Part shown: positions 46,767 to 54,865 of the stretch, one piece after another
Layout of the letters: each line of letters opens with the position of its first letter
How positions within the stretch are numbered: position 1 is the first letter of the stretch
Assembly: GCF_030929595.1 (NCBI RefSeq)
Contig: NZ_JAVFVR010000007.1
Location: forward strand, 62,001 to 126,000
From: Flavobacterium sp. LHD-85
GTDB lineage: Bacteria; Bacteroidota; Bacteroidia; Flavobacteriales; Flavobacteriaceae
Length of the DNA: 64,000 nt
Direction: 5' to 3'
The notes under the pieces: model-generated
Database searches by the model: none
What the model was told of the DNA's origin: nothing
The model's input: the letters and a program-made list of their open reading frames with translations, nothing else
Program-made: the position numbers and the translations under genes

Positions 46767-48014
46767 ATGAATATTACCACTCCAAATCCTTCTTCAAAAT
46801 TTAAAAAAAGCCTTTTTAGAACCATTGTAACCAATCTTACTTTTTGGGTCTTAATTGCTATTATTTCAGGCGTTTTGCTAGGACATTTTTCTCCAGAAAA
46901 TGGCGTAAAAATGGAATTTCTAGGCAAGAAGTTTATTCAGCTTATTTCACTTTTTATTGGTCCAATTATTTTCTTAACCATTGTTTTGGGAATTTCGGGA
47001 ATGGGAAACTTGAAAAAAGTGGGGCGCATTGGCGTTAAAGCTTTAACCTATTTTGAAGTAGTTTCAACCGTTGCTCTTGCAATTGGCGTTGCTGTAGCAT
47101 ATATATTTAAACCTGGAAAAATTGATAAATCGGGATTGACTTTTGGCGATGCAAGCCAATATACAAATGGCGGAGCAAAGGATTTTTCGTGGTTGCAGTT
47201 CTTCTTATCCAACTTTACATTACAGGTTTTATTGGCTGCTATTATATGCGGAATCGCGCTGAACTTTTATCAGAAAAGAGAACAGACTATTTTGGTTTTA
47301 GAGCGCTTTTCTAAAGTAGTTTTCTTTGGTTTAAAATATGTAATGTATCTCGCTCCAATTGGTGCTTTTGGCGGAATGGCTTATACAATTGGGAAATTTG
47401 GTCTTGCCACTTTGATTCCGCTTGGCAAATTGATGCTATGTGTTTATCTGACTATGGCGTTGTTTGTCTTTTTGGTTTTGGGAAGTATATTACGATATTA
47501 CAAAATCAGCATTCTTTCAATTTTAAAATATATCAAAGAAGAACTTTTGCTGGTTCTCGGAACTTCATCTTCTGAAGCTGCTTTGCCAAGCATTATGGTA
47601 AAACTCGAAAGAATGGGCTGCAGTAAATCGGTTGTGGGATTGGTGATTCCGACTGGTTATTCTTTTAATTTGGACGGAACCTCTATTTACCTTTCAATGT
47701 CGGTTCTGTTTATTGCGCAGTTGTATGATGTGCATTTAAGTTTTTTCGAAATTCTAACTGTAATCGGAATTTTGATGATTACTTCTAAAGGCGCAGCAGG
47801 CGTAACTGGAAGCGGATTTATTGTTTTAGCATCAACCTTAACAGCATTGCATAAAATTCCAGTTGAAGGTTTGGCATTTCTATTGGGTGTAGATAAATTT
47901 ATGAGCGAAGCTAGAGCGATTACCAATTTAATTGGAAACACAGTGGCAACCATAATAATTTCTAAAACAGAAAGAGATTTTGCAGAACTGAATCTTGATC
48001 CTTTATCAGAATGA
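46767..48014 (+). CDS. Dicarboxylate/amino acid:cation symporter (DAACS family)
   Basis: The 415-residue membrane protein has about eight hydrophobic helices and the family's signature regions: the Ser-rich loop LGTSSSEAALPSIM (HP1 region), GYSFNLDGTSIYLS, and ITSKGAAGVTGSGFIVLASTL. Relatives (GltP, DctA) move glutamate, aspartate or C4-dicarboxylates with protons or sodium. DctA-like versus GltP-like cannot be separated by eye. It follows rnpB closely. Confidence 0.93.
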   Translation: MNITTPNPSSKFKKSLFRTIVTNLTFWVLIAIISGVLLGHFSPENGVKMEFLGKKFIQLISLFIGPIIFLTIVLGISGMGNLKKVGRIGVKALTYFEVVSTVALAIGVAVAYIFKPGKIDKSGLTFGDASQYTNGGAKDFSWLQFFLSNFTLQVLLAAIICGIALNFYQKREQTILVLERFSKVVFFGLKYVMYLAPIGAFGGMAYTIGKFGLATLIPLGKLMLCVYLTMALFVFLVLGSILRYYKISILSILKYIKEELLLVLGTSSSEAALPSIMVKLERMGCSKSVVGLVIPTGYSFNLDGTSIYLSMSVLFIAQLYDVHLSFFEILTVIGILMITSKGAAGVTGSGFIVLASTLTALHKIPVEGLAFLLGVDKFMSEARAITNLIGNTVATIIISKTERDFAELNLDPLSE

Positions 48015-48365
48015 TTTTGCCACAAAGACGCTAAATCGCAAAGCTTTTGTTTTTCTTTGAGCTTAAAATTGCTCGCAAAGTCGCGGAGTCGAAAAGATTT
48101 TTTTTGAGTTGCCTCCAGCTTTAGCTGGAGTTTACGGAGAATTAAATTTTAAAGGCTTTAGCCAAACAGCTTCTAGTTTGGCTAAAGCCTTTGTCTTTCT
48201 TTAATTTGTGATCATCCAGCTAAAGCTGGACGCTATTTAAATTGAATTTTATAAATAATCTTTGCCTGCAAAGTTAAAAAAAATTAAAAAAAAATCTTTG
48301 CGATTTTGCGCCTTTGCGAGATTAAAAAACTTCGTGCCTTAGCGCCTTCGTGGCAAAAGAAAAGA
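48015..48365. other. Convergent gap filled by a composite of nested palindromes
   Basis: No gene is present. The gap between the symporter and the 64-residue membrane protein is almost entirely inverted repeats, described in the separate repeat entry. Confidence 0.8.
48019..48354. repeat. Four-level nested inverted repeat
   Basis: Outer arms: 48019-48043 with 48330-48354 (GCCACAAAGACGCTAAATCG type). Middle arms: 48072-48105 with 48286-48320 (CTCGCAAAGTCGCGGAG type, each with a T or A tract inward). Inner elements: hairpins CTCCAGC-TTTA-GCTGGAG (48113-48130) and TCCAGC-TAAA-GCTGGA (48215-48230). Core: a perfect 17-bp palindrome stem, 48151-48167 with 48176-48192. Confidence 0.85.
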
Positions 48366-48560
48366 CTACGATTCGTCCTTCGTTGTTCGCACCAGACTAA
48401 TGCCCGACATGAAAAATACGATTCCTAATATTCCGTAAATAATAAGCGATTTTATATCTCTGGTTTCTCCGGACGTGCCAGCAAAAATAACAGCTGTATA
48501 AATAAGTCCTATAATTCCGAGGATTGTAAGCAACCCGCCGAAAAATCTTTTTAGGTTCAT
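48366..48560 (-). CDS. Small two-helix membrane protein
   Basis: The 64-residue protein has two hydrophobic helices (about 8-27 and 38-57) separated by GTSGETRDIKSL, and a charged C-terminus. It is simple and unrecognised. A -7-like TAACTTTG (reverse strand, 48587-48594) lies about 27 bp upstream, which supports expression. The function is unknown. Confidence 0.65.
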   Translation of the reverse strand: MNLKRFFGGLLTILGIIGLIYTAVIFAGTSGETRDIKSLIIYGILGIVFFMSGISLVRTTKDES

Positions 48561-48654
48561 GATTGTTAGATTTAAAAGTTCTCTAACAAAGTTAAATTTT
48601 ACAAAGATAATTCCTGTTATACAATTGCTTATGCAAAATTATATGATTCGAATG

Positions 48655-49341
48655 CTATTTTTCTATTTTAAATTCCAATCCGATATTTCTAACGCTTTCT
48701 ATTTTGATTTTTGGATCTGAATTAAAATACTTTCTAAGTCTGCTGATAAAAACATCCATGCTTCGTCCTGAGAAATAATCGTCTTTTTTCCAGATTGACA
48801 TTAAAATCTGATCTCTTTTTAATAACTGATTATGATTCAAATATAAATACTCAATAAGAGATGCTTCCATTTCTGTAAGCTGCTGAACATGATTTTTATT
48901 GTTAAGAGTTAAGCGTTCGTTATCAAAAATATACGAACCAATTTCGATTATGTTATTTCCGTCTAGACTTCTTTTTTGTTCGATTCTTTTTAGGATATTC
49001 TGTAGACGAAGAACCAGTTCGTCAACCTCAAAAGGTTTTGCGATATAATCGTCTGCGCCAAGTTTTAGACCAATGATTTTATCTTCTTTTAATTTTCTCG
49101 CTGTTAGAAAAATAAAAGGAATTTCAGGATTGATATTAATAATTTTTTCTGCCAATGAAAATCCGTCCATTTTGGGCATCATAACATCAAAAATACAAAT
49201 GTCAAAAACCTGGTTTTTAAAATAGTCCAAAGCAATCTCGCCGTTTTCTGCCCAGATTACTTCAAATTGATGTAGTTCTAGATACTGTTTTAAAATTGCA
49301 GCAAAATCAAAATCGTCTTCGGCTAAAAGTAATCTTTTCAA
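48655..49341 (-). CDS. OmpR/PhoB-type response regulator
   Basis: The 228-residue protein has a receiver domain (Asp in FDICIFDVMMPKMDG, about 51-65; Lys in ADDYIAKPF) and a winged-helix DNA-binding domain (about 130-226; LTEMEASLIEYLY, RSMDVFISRLRKYF). It is encoded 10 bp after its histidine kinase gene, so it is the partner of that kinase. Divergent from this pair is a TonB-dependent receptor gene with three phased ATTAAC repeats in its promoter, which are its probable target. Confidence 0.95.
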   Translation of the reverse strand: MKRLLLAEDDFDFAAILKQYLELHQFEVIWAENGEIALDYFKNQVFDICIFDVMMPKMDGFSLAEKIININPEIPFIFLTARKLKEDKIIGLKLGADDYIAKPFEVDELVLRLQNILKRIEQKRSLDGNNIIEIGSYIFDNERLTLNNKNHVQQLTEMEASLIEYLYLNHNQLLKRDQILMSIWKKDDYFSGRSMDVFISRLRKYFNSDPKIKIESVRNIGLEFKIEK

Positions 49342-49351
49342 AATAAGGGAA

Positions 49352-50710
49352 TTAAACTTTTAATAAAATAGTAAATTGGGTTCCTTTTCCTAACTCGCTA
49401 ATAACGTTAACAGAGCCTTGATGTGCTTTTACAATTTGGTCAACATAATACAAACCTAAACCTAAACCTTTTGTATTATGCAGATTTCCTTGTTGCACAC
49501 GATAGAACTTTTCAAAAAGAAAGGCTTGCTTGTTTTTAGCAATTCCAATTCCGTCGTCTTCAAAACTGATAGAAAATTGATTTTCTACCATTTTTGTTTT
49601 TATTGTAATAGTGTTAGATCCGTATTTTGCAGCATTTTCCAAAACATTCAAGAAAGCCGTTGTTAAATGAAATTTATCCAAAACTAGAATCGTTTTCTCA
49701 GTTTGAAAATCGGTTTTAAGATTGATTTTTGGAAACGTAATTTTAAAATCATTCACAATAGAAAGCAGAAAATCTTCGGCATCTATTTTTTCTTTTTGCA
49801 ATTCAATTTCATTTTCTGCTAAAGAATTCGCCATAACCTGATCAATCAAATTTTGAAGACGGTTATTCTGGCGTGAAATTGTACTCACAATGGCGTTGAA
49901 ATTTTCTTCGTTTTCACGAATGCTTTTCTGTGCCAAAATCTTTGTCGAGATCCCTAAAGTAGCCAACGGTGTTTTTAGTTCATGCGTGATATTATTGATA
50001 AAATCGGTTTTTACATCACTCACTTTTTTCTGTTTTATTAAAGCTTTTAAGGCAATGACAAAAAGCGTGATTAAAGTCAGAATTGATAATAAAGACAGAA
50101 TAAGAATAAAAGTCATTCGTCTCAGAATTATCATTTCCCAATCCAGTACAGAAACATACATAGAATCTTCTGTCAGCAATTGATATTCCTGATTTTCAAA
50201 AGTTCCGTTGGTTGTTCCAACATAATTTCTAACTAAAAAAGCATGATTTAAAGACGCCAGATTTCCATACAATTTATTCTGAATAAAAGGTTTTTCCGAG
50301 AAAATCGTATCGGCTTTTTTGGCACTTTGATATAAAATAAATTTGTTGAGAACAATCGCAAAATCAATTTTAAAATTCGGCAAATCTCTTTCGAATTTTC
50401 TTTGGATTTCTCGAGTTACAGCGCTCTGGTATTCATTCTGTAAAACGCCAATCTTAATATCTAGTTTTGTGTTTTTTCCTTTTATATATCTTTCAGAAAG
50501 GCTTTTGTAAAGCGCTTCTTTTTTTGCTACAAAAGCTGAATCAATATCGCTGTAATTATTCGAAATCTGAGCAATTTCATTTTTAATCTGCGTATGAAAC
50601 TGTGCCACTTTATATTCGTAGGCTGTTTTTACCAAATAACATTGCACGGTCATAAGCACAATTAGTGCAATGACAGAAAATGCGATTAATAAATTGATTC
50701 TTTGTTTCAT
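49352..50710 (-). CDS. Sensor histidine kinase
   Basis: The 452-residue protein has two membrane helices (about 6-24 and 196-220) around a 170-residue extracytoplasmic sensor domain. Then come a HisKA region with the phosphorylated His in FINNITHELKTPLATL, and a HATPase domain (NVLENAAKYG, FEDDGIGIAKNKQAFLFEKFYR, GLGLGLYYVDQIVKAHQG). No HAMP domain is obvious. It lies directly upstream of the response regulator. The sensor domain has no recognised fold; the ligand is unknown. Confidence 0.95.
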   Translation of the reverse strand: MKQRINLLIAFSVIALIVLMTVQCYLVKTAYEYKVAQFHTQIKNEIAQISNNYSDIDSAFVAKKEALYKSLSERYIKGKNTKLDIKIGVLQNEYQSAVTREIQRKFERDLPNFKIDFAIVLNKFILYQSAKKADTIFSEKPFIQNKLYGNLASLNHAFLVRNYVGTTNGTFENQEYQLLTEDSMYVSVLDWEMIILRRMTFILILSLLSILTLITLFVIALKALIKQKKVSDVKTDFINNITHELKTPLATLGISTKILAQKSIRENEENFNAIVSTISRQNNRLQNLIDQVMANSLAENEIELQKEKIDAEDFLLSIVNDFKITFPKINLKTDFQTEKTILVLDKFHLTTAFLNVLENAAKYGSNTITIKTKMVENQFSISFEDDGIGIAKNKQAFLFEKFYRVQQGNLHNTKGLGLGLYYVDQIVKAHQGSVNVISELGKGTQFTILLKV

Positions 50711-50761
50711 ATTCCTTCGAATTCTGTTTCAAAAATACAGTTTTTACCATACAAATGGGAG

Positions 50762-50789
50762 ATTAACCCTGCATTAACCTACGATTAAC
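50762..50789. promoter_or_regulatory. Three phased ATTAAC direct repeats, candidate operator
   Basis: ATTAAC occurs at 50762-50767, 50773-50778 and 50784-50789, each exactly 11 bp after the last, in the gap between the kinase gene and the receptor gene. OmpR/PhoB-type regulators often bind tandem half-sites 11 bp apart. The last copy lies 23 bp upstream of a -7-like box. Confidence 0.6.
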
Positions 50790-50811
50790 TTTCGGAAGTC
50801 GGTTTTCAAAG

Positions 50812-50819
50812 CATTTTTG
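50812..50819 (+). promoter_or_regulatory. -7-like box of the outer-membrane receptor gene
   Basis: CATTTTTG matches 7 of 8 positions of TAnnTTTG; no TTG is found at -33. Lack of the -33 element and nearby ATTAAC repeats suggest a promoter needing an activator. Confidence 0.45.
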
Positions 50820-50848
50820 CAGCAACACTAATCAATTTAAATTTTAAA

Positions 50849-52963
50849 ATGAATCTTTACCAGCCATTAAAACTTCTAATAGCACTTTTACTTTTTTGTC
50901 TTTCATTTATTGCTAATGCACAGAATGAAACACCAAAAGATTCTACTTCAAATCAATTAGATGAAATCGTTGTCACGCAGGAGAAAAAGACATTTACAAA
51001 CTCAAACGGAAACATAAAAGTTGACGTTGCCAATTCGGTTTACAGCACAATTCCAAATCCAGTCGATTTGCTTTCAAAATTGCCATCGGTTCAAGTAAGT
51101 ACTGATCGAGAAAGTATTTCGATTGTCGGAAAAGGAAATCCGCTCATTTACATTGACGGGCAAAAAGGAACGATAACCGATTTGAATGCTTTAAGTGTCG
51201 CCGATATAAAGACAATTGAGATTATAAAGAATCCATCTTCTAAATATGAAGCCGAAGGGCGTGCGGTGATTTTAATTACCAGAAAACTAAGTAAAAAGGA
51301 CAGTGTTAGAACTGAAATTTCTGAAGTGGCATCTTTCAAAAAAAACTATAACAACTATTTAGGCTTTAATTCCAATTTTAAAAAAGGAAAATTAGAATGG
51401 AAAGCCAATTTTAATTACAATAGATTAAATCCTTGGGAAAAGCATACTTTAGATTATGAAATTCCAAAAGCTTCCATTGTTTCCAATTATGATGTAATGG
51501 CAAATACGCATCGCAATCAATACATTTTTGGAGGCGGAATGTTTTACAAAATAAAGGAGGAGGATTATTTCTCCATTAATGTAAATGGAAAGCTTCAGAA
51601 TGATACTTTCGACATTAACACTTTTACTTTTAACCAAAATCAGGATCAAGTAAACAATGTTTTCACGCTGAGCGATAATTCGAGTAAAAAGGATTTTGTA
51701 AATGCATTTGTGAATTATTCAAAAAGAATAAAATCGATAGACACACAGCTTTTTGCTGGTTTCCAGTATTCTAATTTTAATCAGCATTTAGAAAGTTTAG
51801 TGGCCAATAATTATAATGAAACCGATTTTGAATTGTCGCAAAATCGTGATCAGAAATTTAATGTTGATGTTTTTTCTGGAAGAATCGATTTGGAGAAAAA
51901 GTTTAAGAATGAAATGAATCTGGAATATGGTGCATTGTATCTAAAGGCAAAATCAGTATCAAACGCAGACATTTTTGATTTTGAGAAAAACTCTAACGAA
52001 ATTTCAGATTATGATTTTAAAGAAGAAAACCTAGCGGCTTATATCCAGTTTTCGGGAAAGCTGAAAAAAGTAGACTTTTCATTCGGACTAAGGGCCGAAA
52101 ATACCAATGTATACGCAAAATTTAGAACGCAAGTTTCGCCTTCTATTGATAAAAATTATACCAATTTGTTTCCGAAAGCCAATATTGCTTTTTCTATTGA
52201 CAGTACAAAAAGCATTATTCTAGATTATGCAAAAAGTATTGTGAGACCTAAGTATTCTTCATTAAGCCAAATAGCAACTTATATAAATCCATATTTTTTG
52301 TACGGAAGCAGTATAAATTTGGGTCCGGCATTTGTAGACGAAATTTCGAGTTCCTTTCAATATTTGGATAAAACTTTAAAATTTAGTTATTATCAAACTA
52401 AAGATGTTGTAAATCCGACTTTTGTATTTAATGAAGAAACAAATGTTCTGATGATTACCGATATTAATTTTAAGCGAGAAAGCGGTTTTACAATAGATTT
52501 GACGCTTCCATTTACCTATAAGTTCTGGACAGCAACAAATTCTCTCATTTTTGCAAAAAGTAAGACTGAAGATGACGCAGCTTTATTGCATCCATCAAAA
52601 CCTTATTTATATTATTATTCCAACAATACGTTTAAATTGCCTAAGGAATTTGCTTTTGTTCTTTCTTTCTGGGGAATGACGAAACAAAACGATGGAATTT
52701 TTGAACGAAAAGCCAATTTTATAGTCGATTTGTCGCTGGCAAAAACATTTGGCAAAAACTGGAGCTGTACTTTAAATTACAATGATATTTTTAAAGCCAC
52801 GACTTATACTGATGCCTTTAGCATTAATAACATAAATTCAAAGTTTAAATATTGGGTTGATGCAAATGAGATTTCTGTTGCAATTCGTTATTCTTTCGGA
52901 AAGATAAAAGATTCAGAATACAAAGAAAAAAGCGTCAATGAAAACGAAAACAGAATCAGATAA
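50849..52963 (+). CDS. TonB-dependent outer-membrane receptor-like barrel
   Basis: The 704-residue protein has a signal peptide (ending about IANAQ), a plug-like N-terminal region (LDEIVVTQEKK, NPVDLLSKLPSVQV, IYIDGQKGT, IETIEIIKNPSSKYEAEG-like) and a large beta-barrel ending about AIRYSFGKIKD. It belongs to the group of Bacteroidota outer-membrane barrels without a carboxypeptidase-like domain, often controlled by a neighbouring two-component system. The substrate is unknown. A charged tail of about 15 residues after the last strand is unusual for a barrel end. Confidence 0.85.
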   Translation: MNLYQPLKLLIALLLFCLSFIANAQNETPKDSTSNQLDEIVVTQEKKTFTNSNGNIKVDVANSVYSTIPNPVDLLSKLPSVQVSTDRESISIVGKGNPLIYIDGQKGTITDLNALSVADIKTIEIIKNPSSKYEAEGRAVILITRKLSKKDSVRTEISEVASFKKNYNNYLGFNSNFKKGKLEWKANFNYNRLNPWEKHTLDYEIPKASIVSNYDVMANTHRNQYIFGGGMFYKIKEEDYFSINVNGKLQNDTFDINTFTFNQNQDQVNNVFTLSDNSSKKDFVNAFVNYSKRIKSIDTQLFAGFQYSNFNQHLESLVANNYNETDFELSQNRDQKFNVDVFSGRIDLEKKFKNEMNLEYGALYLKAKSVSNADIFDFEKNSNEISDYDFKEENLAAYIQFSGKLKKVDFSFGLRAENTNVYAKFRTQVSPSIDKNYTNLFPKANIAFSIDSTKSIILDYAKSIVRPKYSSLSQIATYINPYFLYGSSINLGPAFVDEISSSFQYLDKTLKFSYYQTKDVVNPTFVFNEETNVLMITDINFKRESGFTIDLTLPFTYKFWTATNSLIFAKSKTEDDAALLHPSKPYLYYYSNNTFKLPKEFAFVLSFWGMTKQNDGIFERKANFIVDLSLAKTFGKNWSCTLNYNDIFKATTYTDAFSINNINSKFKYWVDANEISVAIRYSFGKIKDSEYKEKSVNENENRIR

Positions 52964-52985
52964 GGTTTAAAATTCCAAAAAATAA

Positions 52986-53038
52986 AAATTCCAAATTCCA
53001 ATCCTGATATGTCAGGGAAAAATTGGAATTTGGAATTT
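52986..53038. terminator. 17-bp perfect stem between convergent genes
   Basis: AAATTCCAAATTCCAAT (52986-53002) pairs exactly with 53022-53038, with a second small hairpin CCTGA-TATG-TCAGG in the loop. It lies between the receptor and rsmD, which converge. The sequence resembles the terminator stems at 17029-17070 and 17145-17193. Confidence 0.75.
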
Positions 53039-53094
53039 GAGATTTCAATTTTAAAATTTGGTATTTGGAATTTTAAAATTTGGATTTTTTTAAT

Positions 53095-53700
53095 TTATCC
53101 TTCATCTTCTTCAGTTTCTTTTTTAGAAACATCGTGTGGTAATTCTTCGTCATCATCTGTAGAATTTAGTTCGAAGAAACTAAAAAACGAACCGCCGTAA
53201 CTTTTCTGGAAAGAAAAATTAATCATGTGGTCTAGTTTTGTATATTTTGAATGCTCGATAATCATCATGCCGTCTTCTTCCAATAAATCTCTTTCAAAAA
53301 CGGTTAAAACAATTTTCTCAAAAGTTGCTTGGTCTAACCCGTAAGGCGGGTCTGCGAAAATAATATCGTAAGTGGTTTTAGAATTTTCTAAGAATTTAAA
53401 AACATCACTTTTAGTTGCAGCAATATCAAAATCATATTCTGATGAAACTTGTTTGATAAATTTAACGCATCCAAAATCGCCATCTACAGAAGTAATTGGT
53501 GCGCTTCCGCGTGAAGCGAATTCATAGCTTATGTTTCCAGTTCCCGAAAAAAGATCTAAAACCTTTAAACTGTCAAAACTAAAATGATTATTCAAAACAT
53601 TAAACAATGCTTCTTTACTCATATCAGTCGTTGGTCTTACAGGTAGATTTTTTGGCGGAAAAATTCTGCGTCCTTTGTATTTTCCTGAAATGATTCTCAT
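53095..53700 (-). CDS. rsmD: 16S rRNA (guanine966-N2)-methyltransferase
   Basis: The 201-residue protein starts MRIISGKYKGRR and contains RPTTDMSKEALFNVL, the SAM motif VLDLFSGTGNISYEFASRG and the catalytic FADPPYG. RsmD methylates G966 of 16S rRNA. Its start overlaps the end of the upstream DUF3822 gene by 4 bp (ATGA), so translation is coupled. The C-terminal 25 residues are acidic (DDDEE, EEDE) and look like a lineage-specific tail. Confidence 0.95.
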   Translation of the reverse strand: MRIISGKYKGRRIFPPKNLPVRPTTDMSKEALFNVLNNHFSFDSLKVLDLFSGTGNISYEFASRGSAPITSVDGDFGCVKFIKQVSSEYDFDIAATKSDVFKFLENSKTTYDIIFADPPYGLDQATFEKIVLTVFERDLLEEDGMMIIEHSKYTKLDHMINFSFQKSYGGSFFSFFELNSTDDDEELPHDVSKKETEEDEG

Positions 53701-54518
53701 GATTGAAATAAGATATAATGTTTTTGATTTTGAGCGGTTGTAAAGCTGTTTCTTTCTTTTAGGTTTGAGACATCCATGAAAGAAATATGGCGCACGTATT
53801 TGTAAGCTATGGCATAAAATGGATCGTTTTCTGAAATTGTTCCTAATAATTCTAATTTAAAACTTTCCGGATTCATGCTCATTTGCTCTGCCGTAAATAA
53901 AATATAGTAGATAAAATCTTCTGGGGTATTGTATTCAAATGAATTAAACAGCAAAAGTTTTTGATTCTGCACGACGATAATCTCGAAATTTCCTGAATTG
54001 AAGTTGACAATCATTTTTTTGTCGTCGTTATTTCTTGAGCTATCTAAGATTTTTTCAACCAAAATACTATTGGCGTGTTTAGAATTAAAAGAACCTACAT
54101 TATCAATCAGAAAATTGTTGATATTTACATACGGAATATAAACGGAATTCATTTGATAATTAGGGATTTGGTCAAAAGTAAAGTGATCTGTTTCAAATAC
54201 TTTTGTAGTATATTGCAGATAACTTCCTAAATAATTCTCATCAAATAAAGCAGTTGGAACAAAAGTCGAAAGATTATTATTGTGAATAACCATTACCTCG
54301 TCGTAAGTTTCTTTTAATTCAGGATTAGTCTTGAAAGCGTTGCTGAATAAATCTTCAATTCGAGCTGTTTTACTAGTGGTGTCAAACTTTATTTCTTTGA
54401 AAGAAGTGATGATATTATTTAAAGTGTCAAAACAGCAAAATGAAAATCCAGTCAGGGAAACCTGAATAGAAAGTTTTTTGTAATTTTTTGAAGTAATGTT
54501 AGTATTTTGTAATGACAT
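53697..54518 (-). CDS. DUF3822 family protein
   Basis: The 273-residue protein is taken from the ATG at 54518 (MSLQNTNITSKNYKK). The longer frame to 54635 adds a hydrophobic stretch and crosses a promoter, and is unlikely. The fold resembles the ASKHA-type DUF3822 family, with FCCFDTLNNIITSFKEIKF and VVQNQKLLLFNSFEYNTPEDFIYYILF. This family sits next to rsmD throughout Bacteroidota, as I recall. The function is unknown; the coupling with rsmD suggests a link to ribosome assembly. Confidence 0.78.
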   Translation of the reverse strand: MSLQNTNITSKNYKKLSIQVSLTGFSFCCFDTLNNIITSFKEIKFDTTSKTARIEDLFSNAFKTNPELKETYDEVMVIHNNNLSTFVPTALFDENYLGSYLQYTTKVFETDHFTFDQIPNYQMNSVYIPYVNINNFLIDNVGSFNSKHANSILVEKILDSSRNNDDKKMIVNFNSGNFEIIVVQNQKLLLFNSFEYNTPEDFIYYILFTAEQMSMNPESFKLELLGTISENDPFYAIAYKYVRHISFMDVSNLKERNSFTTAQNQKHYILFQS

Positions 54519-54572
54519 AGTTGATTTACAATTCGTTACCTGTTTTAAATCAAGAAAGAATTTAAGCGACCA

Positions 54573-54599
54573 CAAACTTACAAATAAAAAAAATAACAA
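54573..54599 (-). promoter_or_regulatory. Promoter of the DUF3822-rsmD operon
   Basis: On the reverse strand, TTG (54599-54597) and TAAGTTTG (54580-54573) are 16 nt apart, about 55 bp upstream of the ATG at 54518. Confidence 0.6.
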
Positions 54600-54817
54600 T
54601 GTCAATTTCAATATCAATGAAAAGGACTTAAACAATATGCAATTTCAAAATTTAATATTGCAAAAAAGTTAGCAGAATGTTATCATTTTGTTTATTGTCA
54701 GTTATTTATGAGTATAATTAAAATTTAAGTTTAGAGATTGTTTTTAATTTTCATATTAAACTTGATTTTGTCATTGAAATTGATTTTTGCTGTTGCAATT
54801 GCAATTGCAATTGAATT

Positions 54818-54848
54818 TTGTCATTGCCATTAAAAAGAACGACCTTTG
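54818..54848 (+). promoter_or_regulatory. Promoter of the helicase gene
   Basis: TTG at 54818-54820 and GACCTTTG at 54841-54848 are 20 nt apart (7 of 8 matches at -7). Transcription would start near 54855, only about 11 nt before ATG 54866. Upstream lies a TTGCAA tandem run (about 54793-54813). Confidence 0.5.
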
Positions 54849-54865
54849 TATTTCAATATTACTTT

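Noticed and set aside
54792..54813. TTGCAA tandem run upstream of the helicase
   Set aside because: It is short and may be chance in AT-rich DNA; no clear function beyond the overlapping promoter.
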